Assembly (NCBI GenBank): GCA_041746105.1
Contig: JBGTHP010000003.1
Span: 124,001-188,000 of the forward strand
Direction of reading: 5' to 3'
Length of the DNA: 64,000 bases
From: JBFHRE01 sp041746105
GTDB taxonomy: Bacteria > Actinomycetota > Acidimicrobiia > Spongiisociales > ZC4RG35
The notes under the pieces were generated by a model. The model was not told where the DNA came from, searched no databases, and saw only the letters and a program-made list of their open reading frames with translations. The position numbers and the translations under genes are program-made. This document shows positions 26,184 to 34,971 of this stretch, piece after piece. Position 1 is the first letter of the stretch, and each line of letters starts with the position of its first letter.

Positions 26184-27694
26184 GGGACACCCTGCTCGTT
26201 TGACGAGTTGACAGGTCCAGCCGTCACCGTCCGGTCGGAGGCGCTTCCGGTTGTGACCCTGAGTTGGAGTCCCTCCGATGCGCCTTCAACCTCGAATCGG
26301 TCCCCGGTCCAGACGAAGCGAGCGTCGCGCCGCCTGCGGTACCACGCCACTATGTCGCGGGCCGGGCCGGCATAGGTGGTCTTTCTGTCTGCCAGCACCC
26401 GCCCGTAAAAGTCACCCCACAGCCGTTCGGGAGCCAGGCTGCGCATGTGCCAGAGCGTTGTGAGAGTCCCCCCATGTTTCGAGACGCTCGAGGAGAGGTC
26501 GGTATACCGGTCCCAGGCCGAAGCCTCATCGAGTCCGAGATAGGCGGGGTAGAACAGTGCCGTGTCCTGCATCACCAGCGGTAGCTGCAGCAGCGACGCG
26601 GTGGTGAGAGGTTTGAATGCCTGAGCGGTTCCTGATTTGAACCCGACCGTGTCGTTGTATCCCCACGTGGAGTCGTAGTCGAAGCCGGAGGATTCGAGAA
26701 CAGTCGGGCTGTCTGGCCCATAGAGAAGCCAGTGCATTCGCACCCCGCGCACGTCTGTCCCGCAACATTCGGAAATCCGGTTGCGTTCCTCGAGAGCCGA
26801 GTCGGAATCGATCCAGGCATCTATCCCGTGGAGGCCGATCTCGAAACCCTCGGCCGCCAGCTTTTGGAGATGCGGCTGCACCTGTTCTAGTTGATAGCGG
26901 GTGGCTCGCCTGCTCGGATCGTCCATCTCGACGTTCCGTCCTGGCCGGTGAGCAAATGGGACAATGAAAAACGTCGACCCGAACTCGCGTTCCAGGTCTG
27001 CATACTCGTCGAAACAATTCCACGGATCTCGGTTGAGACCCAGCCACACGAGGGGCAACCCGAGAGCGGCCAAGAGATTGCGGCCCGCTCGACGCCAGGG
27101 GATTTTTCCGCGGACGGCATCCATCAACGATCCGATTGTGGCCCGATAGAGAAACCCGAGAACAGAATGGTCCAAGCCATGATCGCGTATGTTGAAAAAG
27201 TCGACGTCGTGGGTGAGACATGTCATCGAGTCGTAGCCGTTCGGCACCGGAGGAATCTCGACCACCGGCACCCCAGCGTCCAGCATCCATCCGCGTACGG
27301 CATCGATGTGGATCTCGATGGTCGGGAACGCCGCCCTCTCGGATGGTTGCCCGTTCGTCAACAGGTGTTCGATTTCGCCAAACAGGTCATACCCCAACGT
27401 GACCACGGTTTGACCGGGCTGCGACGACACGACTGCGGCATCCTCTGCCAGCGGCCCATAAATGGGGACTTTGTTCGCGTCCAGTGTCGCGATCACGCCG
27501 CGGCTGTCCGCGATGACAGGCGCGTTCCTGGGATAACGGACGATCAGTCGACAGTCCTCGAGCGCCTGTTCGGTTCCGATCGGTACCAGAGCAACATCGA
27601 ATCGCCCAGATCCGGCTTCGGTCCGTGGAGTCTTGAAGAGTTCGAAGAACTCATCCACGACGAGGTCTCTGGTCTCGCCAAAGACGGCAATCAT
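26171..27694 (-). CDS. Polysaccharide deacetylase-like (CE4-type) protein
   Basis: This 507-residue protein has an N-terminal domain of about 150 residues that I do not recognise. A NodB-like deacetylase region follows, with CLTHDVDFF (about 157-165, the THDVD metal-binding motif) and GFEIGLHGIDAW (about 285-296, the H-containing second motif). The N-terminal part and the last 70 residues are not typical of simple NodB proteins. The ATG overlaps the O-antigen ligase stop by ATGA. No signal peptide is visible, so it probably acts in the cytoplasm or on the inner face. It may deacetylate a glycan precursor, but catalytic competence is not certain. Confidence 0.72.
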   Translation of the reverse strand: MIAVFGETRDLVVDEFFELFKTPRTEAGSGRFDVALVPIGTEQALEDCRLIVRYPRNAPVIADSRGVIATLDANKVPIYGPLAEDAAVVSSQPGQTVVTLGYDLFGEIEHLLTNGQPSERAAFPTIEIHIDAVRGWMLDAGVPVVEIPPVPNGYDSMTCLTHDVDFFNIRDHGLDHSVLGFLYRATIGSLMDAVRGKIPWRRAGRNLLAALGLPLVWLGLNRDPWNCFDEYADLEREFGSTFFIVPFAHRPGRNVEMDDPSRRATRYQLEQVQPHLQKLAAEGFEIGLHGIDAWIDSDSALEERNRISECCGTDVRGVRMHWLLYGPDSPTVLESSGFDYDSTWGYNDTVGFKSGTAQAFKPLTTASLLQLPLVMQDTALFYPAYLGLDEASAWDRYTDLSSSVSKHGGTLTTLWHMRSLAPERLWGDFYGRVLADRKTTYAGPARDIVAWYRRRRDARFVWTGDRFEVEGASEGLQLRVTTGSASDRTVTAGPVNSSNEQGVPWPT

Positions 27695-29040
27695 GATGTC
27701 ACCAGCCGAAATATGGGTTTGGGTTGCGTGACTCGCCTCAAGATGAGGGTGCTACGGCCCGCCCCAAGGCCGAGCAGGATCAAACAGGTGGGCAAGAACT
27801 GATCGAACGTCCATGCGTCGAAGGTCGAACCGCCCGCAAGCAGGGCGACGCCGGCGATCACGCCGACGAGCGGGAGGATCTGCTCTTCCCTGCGCCCGTG
27901 GTGATAACCCCGCCGGCACCAGTTGATCGCAGTCAGGAAGAACACCACCGTCGCCGTCAATCCGACGACACCGCCCTCGATCAGTTGGAGGTTGTAGGCA
28001 TTGTCGAAAATCTGAACGCCTGGGTCGTGGGTCAGGTAGCCGGCCCCGACCGCGGGTCTCGGCGAGACGAGTTCCGGTAGTCGAGCGAAGCGCTCGAGAC
28101 GGATCTGTGTGTTCTCGTCTTCGTCGGCTTGAAAAACACTGTTGAGCAAGAGCCGCGGTGTTTCGGGTGAAACGGCGAATGCCGCACCGAGCAGCATGGC
28201 GCCGGCAAGTGACATCGGCAGGAGGCGTGGCGCGTATTTGATCATCATGAAGATCATGACCCCTCCACAGGCGACGGCAATCACAAAGCCGGTTCGAGAA
28301 TTCGCAAGGGGAAGTCCAATCGCATTGATCGCCAGCGCTACTCGGGCCCACCGCTTCTCGCGAGCCGTCTGCGCGTGGATCAACCATGCGAAACACACCA
28401 ATACCGCAACCGAGATGACAGCTGAGAGAACTATCGGGTGGGGAGCGGTGGTCGCGGCTCTGATCTCTCCCGTGATCCTCTGGAACACCTCGGTCACCTC
28501 CGGCCGAAGGCTCCTCGGGTCGAATTCGAGGCCCATTCCCAGCGCCAGATTCTGAAAGAACCCGACCGGCTCTTTTGTGATGAATTCGTACAGGGCGACC
28601 AGCGTCTGTCCGGTGGTGAGTGCCACCACCCAGCCGAGCAGTTTTTTACCTGATTGGAGTCGGAACGCGAGTTGAAATGACGCGAGAAAGAGTCCGGAGA
28701 ACATGAACAGCCGGAAGATCCCCCTCTCGGCTCCATTGGATTCGAAGACGGTGAAAGTCAGCGCCCAAAAGAAGGGTGCGGCGCCGAAAATCACGAACAG
28801 CGCAAACGCGGTCAGCCCCAGGGTCCCCATTGGCAGCGGCTTTGGTTCGACAACCATCCACAAAGCCCAGAGTCCGAGCAGAATCGCCAGCAACGCCTCG
28901 TATGGGCGCAACGAAAGGCCGATCGGCAGGACGTAGAGATCGGCGATGAGCCTGTTCAGGATCAGATAGGCGACAACAACGGCGTAGACGCTGCGGCCGA
29001 TTACGCCCAGGGGTTGATCATCGAGTAAACGAGCGTCCAT
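27691..29040 (-). CDS. O-antigen ligase/polymerase (Wzy-like) membrane protein
   Basis: This 449-residue protein has about 11-12 hydrophobic segments spread over its length and one larger polar loop around residues 290-340, the usual layout of the O-antigen ligase (Wzy_C) family. The loop contains ENTQIRLERFARLPELVSPR and GAGYLTHDPGVQIFDN, resembling the periplasmic loop of such enzymes. It is embedded in the ten-gene polysaccharide operon next to the Wzz-like gene, from which it is separated by 53 bases. It most likely polymerises or ligates repeat units outside the membrane. Confidence 0.82.
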   Translation of the reverse strand: MDARLLDDQPLGVIGRSVYAVVVAYLILNRLIADLYVLPIGLSLRPYEALLAILLGLWALWMVVEPKPLPMGTLGLTAFALFVIFGAAPFFWALTFTVFESNGAERGIFRLFMFSGLFLASFQLAFRLQSGKKLLGWVVALTTGQTLVALYEFITKEPVGFFQNLALGMGLEFDPRSLRPEVTEVFQRITGEIRAATTAPHPIVLSAVISVAVLVCFAWLIHAQTAREKRWARVALAINAIGLPLANSRTGFVIAVACGGVMIFMMIKYAPRLLPMSLAGAMLLGAAFAVSPETPRLLLNSVFQADEDENTQIRLERFARLPELVSPRPAVGAGYLTHDPGVQIFDNAYNLQLIEGGVVGLTATVVFFLTAINWCRRGYHHGRREEQILPLVGVIAGVALLAGGSTFDAWTFDQFLPTCLILLGLGAGRSTLILRRVTQPKPIFRLVTS

Positions 29041-29093
29041 CGAGCTGCCAAGGTTTCAACGACCGAAGGGTCGGGATACGAGACCCCCGGCGT

Positions 29094-30230
29094 TCACAAT
29101 CGCACCGCCTTCGGTTTGGGAGGCTCCTGCTCTTGATCTTCGCGGGGTGCATGCGCCGCGTACTCCCGCCGCCAGGTCTCGATGGTGATCGCAAGAGTCA
29201 GAATCACGAGCGATCCAACCGCCAGGAAGGCGATGGTGACGATGGGGCCGCGCCGTTCCCCGGTGGGAGCGGCAAGCGGATCAGGTGTCAACAGCAAAAC
29301 TTTGAGATCCCTGGTGGGTTCCAGTGCCGGACCGGGTAGTGGGGCCCCACGTTGCCACGCCACATCGACCGCGTCCGCAACCACCGACCACGGCAGCGAG
29401 TTGGAGGCAACGTCTGCATCGCCTAGTTGTCGGGGCACGATCGATTCGGCGTTGAGCGAGATCGAGAGAACGGGCAGTTCTGTGACGAACTGTGCAAGGT
29501 CGGGGATCGTGACTCGAACCGGATCTGAATTGCGGCCCGCCGCGTCCTGGAGACGCAGGACGAGAGACATTTGGCGTGACAAGGTTTCGGAGAAGTCTTT
29601 TGTTGTCCCCGCGCTCGAACGCAATTGGTAAGCCAACTCTCCCTGGCCGGTGTCGATGATCATGAACAAGTCTGCAGGCAATGAAGAGGCGCCTGCCGGA
29701 GTCTCGACCTTGATTGTGCTGTCAAATGATCCATCCAGCTTTTCGAGAGGGGAAGGTGTTGGAGTTACCGGCAAGTCAGCTGTCACCGGGGTGCGCTTGA
29801 TCTCGCTGACCAACCATTCGAAGGCGCTCAGCGCTGCGCCCTTGGTTTGCTCCTCGGTCGGTCCGATCAGTTTGACTTCGATCAAAGGAGCCGACTGCGC
29901 CACGTTCACGGTGATTAGGTCAGCCAGCTCATAACCATTCTCGAATCCAACCGTGTAGGCGGCTTCGGCGGATTTGAGCATCTCTCCGAACAATGCGGCG
30001 CTGGCGCGAAAGTCGCCAGGCCCGAGGTCGGTGACACTGAGTGACTCGACGTTGGGAGCGACCACCGCGATCTGGACGGAGGCCTCGTATTTCGGTCCAA
30101 GCCGCCACTGCGGTCTTCCGTCTTTGATCGTGAAGACCATGAGCAAAGTGAGAATCAGGAGCACGGCGAAAGCGCGTTTCAGGAACGGCTTCTGGTTGGC
30201 CAGAGCCCTGGAGAATTCATAGATATTCAA
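29094..30230 (-). CDS. Wzz-like chain-length / polysaccharide co-polymerase candidate
   Basis: This 378-residue protein has two transmembrane segments, near residues 19-36 and 333-356, that enclose a large extracytoplasmic region. A short basic cytoplasmic tail ends the protein. This two-helix topology and its place beside the O-antigen ligase gene match polysaccharide co-polymerases, though the classical Wzz Pro-rich motif near the second helix is not obvious. It starts with TTG that overlaps the pseudo-receiver stop (TTGA). No kinase domain is present. Role as chain-length regulator is inferred from topology and context. Confidence 0.6.
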   Translation of the reverse strand: MNIYEFSRALANQKPFLKRAFAVLLILTLLMVFTIKDGRPQWRLGPKYEASVQIAVVAPNVESLSVTDLGPGDFRASAALFGEMLKSAEAAYTVGFENGYELADLITVNVAQSAPLIEVKLIGPTEEQTKGAALSAFEWLVSEIKRTPVTADLPVTPTPSPLEKLDGSFDSTIKVETPAGASSLPADLFMIIDTGQGELAYQLRSSAGTTKDFSETLSRQMSLVLRLQDAAGRNSDPVRVTIPDLAQFVTELPVLSISLNAESIVPRQLGDADVASNSLPWSVVADAVDVAWQRGAPLPGPALEPTRDLKVLLLTPDPLAAPTGERRGPIVTIAFLAVGSLVILTLAITIETWRREYAAHAPREDQEQEPPKPKAVRL

Positions 30231-30634
30231 GCTGGAACGTCCTGTTCGATTTCGGTGGACCTGACGGGTTCAACCGCCTCGGCAAGCGCGGAAACGCTAG
30301 TCAGGAGCACGCTCAACCTGAGCGGGCCCCGTAACCGTGTGATCCCATTGGGTCCTTGCGGCCAACCGCGGTCGTTGTCGTCGATGAGTACCACCCGCTC
30401 CGCAGGTATGCCATTTTCCGTCAGCCATTCTCCGACGACCCACTCGTCTGACACCCCGGCGTCGATCACAAGGATGGGATCGTCGAGGGAATCGAGCCAT
30501 TCACGGGCCGTCGCCAGGTCGGAGGCGGACGCGACGTGAAAGCCGGGACGGAAAATTGTTAGTCCCTGCGTGACCACTCGTTTCAGACTCTCACGCTCAG
30601 ACACGACCAGAGCATGACGCGCCGTCGGAGTCAC
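30227..30634 (-). CDS. Degenerate receiver-like (pseudo-receiver) protein in the polysaccharide operon
   Basis: This 135-residue protein follows the CheY-like fold pattern: beta-1 HALVVSERES, a helix, beta-3 PILVIDAG near residue 55, VVLIDDNDRGW near 83 and a final helix. The usual N-terminal acidic pair is replaced by Ser-Glu. An Asp sits at the place of the phospho-acceptor, but surrounding residues are atypical. It starts with GTG overlapping the Gfo/Idh stop (GTGA) and itself overlaps the Wzz-like gene (TTGA). It probably acts by protein-protein contact rather than phosphorylation. Function unknown. Confidence 0.65.
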   Translation of the reverse strand: MTPTARHALVVSERESLKRVVTQGLTIFRPGFHVASASDLATAREWLDSLDDPILVIDAGVSDEWVVGEWLTENGIPAERVVLIDDNDRGWPQGPNGITRLRGPLRLSVLLTSVSALAEAVEPVRSTEIEQDVPA

Positions 30635-31728
30635 CTGGCCCCGCCTCCCAACCAGCGACCGTCCAATGCCCTGACGTCAGGATCCGCGACCGGCACTCTT
30701 CCACCGCCACGGCCAAGGCTCACCTGTCCGGCTGCGAGCGCTCTCACGACGGCCAGGCCGGAGCGCCCGTCGGAGCGAGGGGTTTTGCCGGCGATGATGC
30801 AGTCGATGAATTGATTGCTCTGTTCACGGAGTGGTTCGTAGTCGTCGAGTTTGGGGATGGTGATGTCTCCGTAGCGATAAGACATCTGGAATTCTCCGAA
30901 CGAGTCATATTCTGCGGGGGCATCAACACCTTTGTCGTAGATTCGTATCTTTTCCCCGGCCGAGATGTCGTCATAGACGAGCATCCGTTTCGTTCCGACA
31001 AACGTCATTTCCCTCACCTTGCGGGGATCGAGCCACGAGACCAAAACTGTGGCAAGGGCTTCAGATTCGAACTCCAGGTTGAGTGTGACGATGTCTTCGA
31101 CTCCGGCATTCATGTGAGCTTTGCCAGTGGCCGTGACATGAGTGGTATGGCTGTCGAGTACGTAATGAAGGATGGAGAGGTCATGGGGAGCGAGGTCCCA
31201 CATGACATTGATGTCGCGCTGGTACAGACCGAGGTTGACGCGCATGCTCCTCACATAGAGGATCTCACCCAGAGTGCCTTCACCGATGAGTTGTCTGATT
31301 CTTTCTACTGCTGCGGTGTATTCGAAGGTGTGTCCGACCATCAGTGTCAGCCCGTTGGCTTCCGCCAGGGCTATGAGGGCTTCGCCCTCTGGGACCGATG
31401 TCACCATCGGCTTTTCGACCAGAACGTGTTTGCCGGCCTCTAGCGCAGCCTTGGCGAGTTCGAAGTGGGTCGTGACCGGTGTCGCAATGACGATCGCATC
31501 GACCTTTGGATCGGAGATGATGTCCCGAGCCTCCTCTACCACCGCGACCGATGGAAAAAGTGATGTGACGCGGTGACGGCGCAGTGGGTCGCGGTCGGCC
31601 GCCACCCTCATGTCGACTCCTCGCGGCTTCAAGGCCAGCATGTTGCGGATGTGGTTGGGCCCCCAATATCCACACCCGACCACCCCGACTACCAGTTCGT
31701 CCGCCGCTTCATCCGCGAGCAGGTTCAT
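30631..31728 (-). CDS. Gfo/Idh/MocA family oxidoreductase (WbpB-like)
   Basis: This 365-residue protein has an N-terminal NAD(P)-binding domain VVGVVGCGYWGPNHIRNML and the family motif HVLVEKPM (EKP, about residue 103). A C-terminal sugar-binding domain follows. ATG 31728 has GGAGG 7 bases upstream; an earlier in-frame ATG (31761) would overlap the initiating transferase gene. Together with a DegT aminotransferase gene and an acetyltransferase gene in the same locus, it resembles the WbpB/WbpE/WbpD group that makes 3-N-acetylated UDP-sugars. Its substrate is therefore inferred to be a UDP- or dTDP-sugar. Confidence 0.85.
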   Translation of the reverse strand: MNLLADEAADELVVGVVGCGYWGPNHIRNMLALKPRGVDMRVAADRDPLRRHRVTSLFPSVAVVEEARDIISDPKVDAIVIATPVTTHFELAKAALEAGKHVLVEKPMVTSVPEGEALIALAEANGLTLMVGHTFEYTAAVERIRQLIGEGTLGEILYVRSMRVNLGLYQRDINVMWDLAPHDLSILHYVLDSHTTHVTATGKAHMNAGVEDIVTLNLEFESEALATVLVSWLDPRKVREMTFVGTKRMLVYDDISAGEKIRIYDKGVDAPAEYDSFGEFQMSYRYGDITIPKLDDYEPLREQSNQFIDCIIAGKTPRSDGRSGLAVVRALAAGQVSLGRGGGRVPVADPDVRALDGRWLGGGAR

Positions 31729-31744
31729 CCCCCAGCCTCCATTT

Positions 31745-33154
31745 TTAGCGTCCCCGATCAAAGACTACCGCCGGGACCGTTTTCAACAAGATGGCAAGAT
31801 CGCGGCGGAGTGACCACATCTCCATGTACTCGATGTCTAGCCGCACCATGTCGTCGAAAGACAAGCGATTCCGCCCAGACACCTGCCAAAGACCAGTCAT
31901 GCCGGGTGGTACGGAGAGGCGTTTCCTATGCCATTCCGTGTAGCGCTGGACTTCGTACTCGATCGGGGGCCTCGGCCCGACGAGACTCATGTCACCTCGA
32001 ATCACGTTCCAGAGTTGGGGTAGCTCATCGAGTGATGTTGAGCGGATTGCCTTCCCGACCGCAGTGATCCTTGGATCCGTTGTCAGTTTGTAGACGCCCC
32101 CTTCCGGCTGTGTCTTGCCGAGAATCCAATCGGCGGTGTAATCGCTGTGTTCTGTGGTCGCAGTAGCGGACCTCATGCTTCGGAACTTCAAGAAGACGAA
32201 AGGTTGGCCGTTGAGCCCGATGCGTTCCTGGCGAAACAACACGGGACCGGCCGAAGTGGCTTTGACGGCAAGGGCGATGGCCGCCATCAGCGGAGCCGTG
32301 AACACCAGGATGGCGCCCGCGAGGAACACGTCGAGCGCGCGTTTGAGATACCAGTTGTGCCCAACGAGCCGGTTCCCGCGCTGGCCCACTAGAGGTATCC
32401 CCTCCATAACATCGAACTGGGACCGATCGGGGAGGATCCCCTCCATCCGGGGAACAAACTTCCAGTCCGCTCCAGCCGCGATGCAAGTGCCGACAAGGTC
32501 GAGTATCTCGGCCTCGGTGCTGGAGGGGAGCGCAATGATGACTTCGTCGACCGAATGGTTCTTGACCAGATCGGCCAGGTCGGCTGCGCTGCCGACGACC
32601 CGGTCTTCTACATCGACGTTGGAGCCGGTGCCGGTCGATGCGTAGCCAACCAACTGGTAGTACGCCGGATCCCGATCGAGAGCGGCGCCGATGTTTGTCC
32701 CACAATCGCCCGTTCCGACGACGAGGACTCTGCGCCCTGCGAAGTGATGGCTGCGCACCGCTCTGATGAGAGTGCGATGGACCCGCTCCGTCGCAACCAG
32801 GAAAAAGATCGTGAACGGAATGAAGACCAGGACGGTGCCTCGGGAGTAGCTCTCGGAGCGATAGAAAAACCCTATGGCGAGAAGGACGCCAACGCCGATG
32901 GCGACACCGAAGAGCGAGTCGCGCAGCGTCGCAACCCAGCCGCTGCCGGTCCTTGTCGTGGTCGGCCACATGATCATCGGCAGCACCCCGGCCGCGAGCA
33001 ACGCTGGACCTACATAGACCTTCCACGGGACAGTTGGTTCACTGAGAAGCACCCGGTGGTAAACACCAGTGGCAACCACCGCCGACAGAAAAACTCCTAC
33101 CGAACGGATGACGCTGAGCTGAACCCGCTCATAGAGTCTCGCTCGCGAGTACAT
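31745..33154 (-). CDS. Polyprenyl glycosylphosphotransferase (WbaP/WcaJ-type initiating enzyme)
   Basis: This roughly 469-residue enzyme starts glycan assembly by moving a sugar phosphate onto undecaprenyl phosphate. It has four to five N-terminal transmembrane helices (about 15-125), a Rossmann-like region with RRVLVVGTGDCGTNIG (about 140-156), a further helix near 275-295 and a C-terminal catalytic domain. That domain shows LKFRSM, TSLDELPQLWNVIRGDMSLV and GPRPP, typical of the family. ATG 33154 follows a GGGGGG tract by 5 bases; an in-frame GTG lies two codons before. It overlaps the DegT gene by 26 bases. Confidence 0.9.
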   Translation of the reverse strand: MYSRARLYERVQLSVIRSVGVFLSAVVATGVYHRVLLSEPTVPWKVYVGPALLAAGVLPMIMWPTTTRTGSGWVATLRDSLFGVAIGVGVLLAIGFFYRSESYSRGTVLVFIPFTIFFLVATERVHRTLIRAVRSHHFAGRRVLVVGTGDCGTNIGAALDRDPAYYQLVGYASTGTGSNVDVEDRVVGSAADLADLVKNHSVDEVIIALPSSTEAEILDLVGTCIAAGADWKFVPRMEGILPDRSQFDVMEGIPLVGQRGNRLVGHNWYLKRALDVFLAGAILVFTAPLMAAIALAVKATSAGPVLFRQERIGLNGQPFVFLKFRSMRSATATTEHSDYTADWILGKTQPEGGVYKLTTDPRITAVGKAIRSTSLDELPQLWNVIRGDMSLVGPRPPIEYEVQRYTEWHRKRLSVPPGMTGLWQVSGRNRLSFDDMVRLDIEYMEMWSLRRDLAILLKTVPAVVFDRGR

Positions 33155-34352
33155 GTGCACCCCCCAGTGCTTCGATGATGTTTTCGGCCACGATTTGGAC
33201 CTCCGCCACCTCGAGGGTGGGGAACATCGGCAACGAAAAACCGTTGAACGCCCACATCTCGGCGACGGGGAAACTGCCCGGTCCCTCGCCCAGGTCCAAG
33301 AAGGGCTTGGTCAAGTGAATGGGCACCGGATAATGCATACCTGTTCCGACGTTCGAGGCGTCCAGTTTCGCCATGATCTGGGCTCTTTGTGGATGCCTGA
33401 CTACAAACAGGTGGTAAACGTGAGAACGGTCAGACCGCTCGACAGGAAGTTCGAGGGCCGTGTCGGCAAGTAGCCACCGGTAGTCGGCTGCGAGTTTGGC
33501 CCTTGCTTCATTCCAACCGTCGAGAAACGGGAGTTTGATCGCAAGTGCGGCAGCTTGCAGGGCGTCGAGCCGACTGTTGTACCCGACCATCACGTGCTCG
33601 TATTTCTGGGCTTGGCCGTGGTTGGCCAGCACCCTGATCTTTGCGGCCACATCGGGGTCGTTGGTGGTGACGGCTCCGCCGTCTCCGCACGCACCCAGAT
33701 TTTTGCCAGGGTAAAACGAAGTCGCTGCGACATGACCGATCGATCCGGTTCGGCGACCCTTGTACCTTGCCCCGAGCGCCTGGGCGTTGTCCTCGACCAC
33801 TTTCAGGCCGTGTCGGCCGGCCAACTCCATGATCTCGTCCATATCGGCCGGCTGGCCGTAGAGGTGGACCGGGACGATGAACTTGGTCCGAGGGGTGATC
33901 GCCCGTTCCACGGCGACAGGATCGATCGTCGCAGTATCGGGATCGACATCGACGAGGACGGGACGTCCTCCGGCGTGAACGATGGCCTCGACCGTGGCGA
34001 AAAACGTGTTCGCCGCCGTTATCACTTCGTCTCCCGGCGCGATCCCCAGCCCTTTGAGGGCGAGAGTGATGGCCTCGGTCCCGTTGGCGGCCGAGATCAC
34101 ATAATCAACGCCGACGAACTGAGCCAGTGCGGTCTCGAAGCCGGACACATGGCGCCCCCCGATGAAACCGGCGCTTTCGAGGATTTCTCCCCAGACAGCC
34201 AGGATTTCTGCGTGGAGATCGCGATGTTGCGTCTTCAGGTCGAGGAACGGAACCGGATCAGTCGGCTGCTGAGTGATCAGCGGCGATTGTCCTCGAAGAT
34301 CTATGGTCGTTGTTGCACGACTGGATTTGCCCGCGGTTGTTTCACGGCGCAT
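33129..34352 (-). CDS. DegT/DnrJ/EryC1/StrS family sugar aminotransferase
   Basis: This 407-residue PLP-dependent aminotransferase of the sugar-nucleotide type has VISAANGTEAITLALKGLG (about 85-103), VVEDNAQALGARYKG (185-199) and TSFYPGKNLGACGDGGAV, whose Lys 217 is the PLP site. It carries an N-terminal extension of about 33 residues before the usual VPFLDLKTQ start. ATG 34352 has GGGAGG 9 bases upstream and no other start codon lies in the extension. It is the first gene of the ten-gene operon. With the divergent acetyltransferase it likely places an N-acetyl group on a sugar nucleotide (WbpE-like). Confidence 0.88.
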   Translation of the reverse strand: MRRETTAGKSSRATTTIDLRGQSPLITQQPTDPVPFLDLKTQHRDLHAEILAVWGEILESAGFIGGRHVSGFETALAQFVGVDYVISAANGTEAITLALKGLGIAPGDEVITAANTFFATVEAIVHAGGRPVLVDVDPDTATIDPVAVERAITPRTKFIVPVHLYGQPADMDEIMELAGRHGLKVVEDNAQALGARYKGRRTGSIGHVAATSFYPGKNLGACGDGGAVTTNDPDVAAKIRVLANHGQAQKYEHVMVGYNSRLDALQAAALAIKLPFLDGWNEARAKLAADYRWLLADTALELPVERSDRSHVYHLFVVRHPQRAQIMAKLDASNVGTGMHYPVPIHLTKPFLDLGEGPGSFPVAEMWAFNGFSLPMFPTLEVAEVQIVAENIIEALGGAHVLASETL

Positions 34353-34500
34353 GGTTCGAAGCCTCCCAGGTATCGCCCACGTTGTATGCCCTGTCGATCA
34401 GTTTAGTCCTGGTTCGGACTCTTGGAATGGGGCTATCGATGCTATCTAGAACCGGCGTGTTTCAGCGACTACCTTGCCTGCCGGAGGGAAGGAGCGATGG
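34353..34500. promoter_or_regulatory. Divergent promoter region of the polysaccharide locus
   Basis: This 148-base spacer separates the ten-gene minus operon (start 34352) from the plus-strand acetyltransferase/GT2/rmlC/rmlA set (start 34501). It is the most A/T-rich stretch of the locus centre. Near 34420-34450 the plus strand reads TTGGAA, 15 bases, then TATCTA, a weak -35/-10 pair with a short spacer. No clear operator is visible. Both transcription units probably start here. Confidence 0.5.
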
Positions 34501-34968
34501 GTGATCGCCGAAGACGTGGAACTGGGCGAGGGCGTTTCGATTCCCCAGCCTGAACTGGTGAATATATACGGGTGTGTTGTGGGATCCGGCACCAAGATCG
34601 GTCCGTTCACCGAGATTCAGCGGGGTGTGACGATCGGGGAGAACTGCAAGATTTCGAGCCACACGTTCATCTGCGGCGGGGTGAAAATCGGTGACGGCGT
34701 CTTCGTCGGGCATGGGGTCATGTTCACGAACGACGCCGAGCCGGAAGCAGTGAATGCCGACGGGACCTTGCAGTCGGAATCCGACTGGCAGATGATCTCG
34801 ACGGTGGTCGAAGATCGAGTCTCGATCGGTTCCAACGCCACAATCATCTGCGGTGTCACCTTGGGTGCCGGTGCCCTGATCGGTGCCGGAGCCGTGGTCA
34901 CGCGAGACGTCGAACCGGGCGTTGTCGTAGCAGGGGTCCCGGCTCGGGTCATCCGTCGCCGTAACTGA
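34501..34968 (+). CDS. Left-handed beta-helix (hexapeptide) acetyltransferase, WbpD-like
   Basis: This 155-residue hexapeptide-repeat acyltransferase contains many isoleucine-patch repeats (VVGSGTKIGPFTEI, VTIGENCKI, VKIGDGVFVG, VSIGSNATIICGVTLGAG, AGALIGAGAVVTRDV) and the block HGVMFTND near residue 75, typical of the WbpD/WlbB group. GTG 34501 follows AAGGAG by 6-7 bases; an in-frame TTG lies 9 codons upstream. It probably transfers acetyl from acetyl-CoA to the amino group made by the DegT aminotransferase across the divergent promoter. The gene is 3 bases from the following GT2 gene. Confidence 0.85.
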   Translation: MIAEDVELGEGVSIPQPELVNIYGCVVGSGTKIGPFTEIQRGVTIGENCKISSHTFICGGVKIGDGVFVGHGVMFTNDAEPEAVNADGTLQSESDWQMISTVVEDRVSIGSNATIICGVTLGAGALIGAGAVVTRDVEPGVVVAGVPARVIRRRN

Positions 34969-34971
34969 GCC

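Noticed and set aside
29041..29093. Small hairpin (CGACC/GGTCG) between the Wzz-like and O-antigen ligase genes
   Set aside because: Only 5 bp with no T-run; too weak to call a terminator inside an otherwise contiguous operon.
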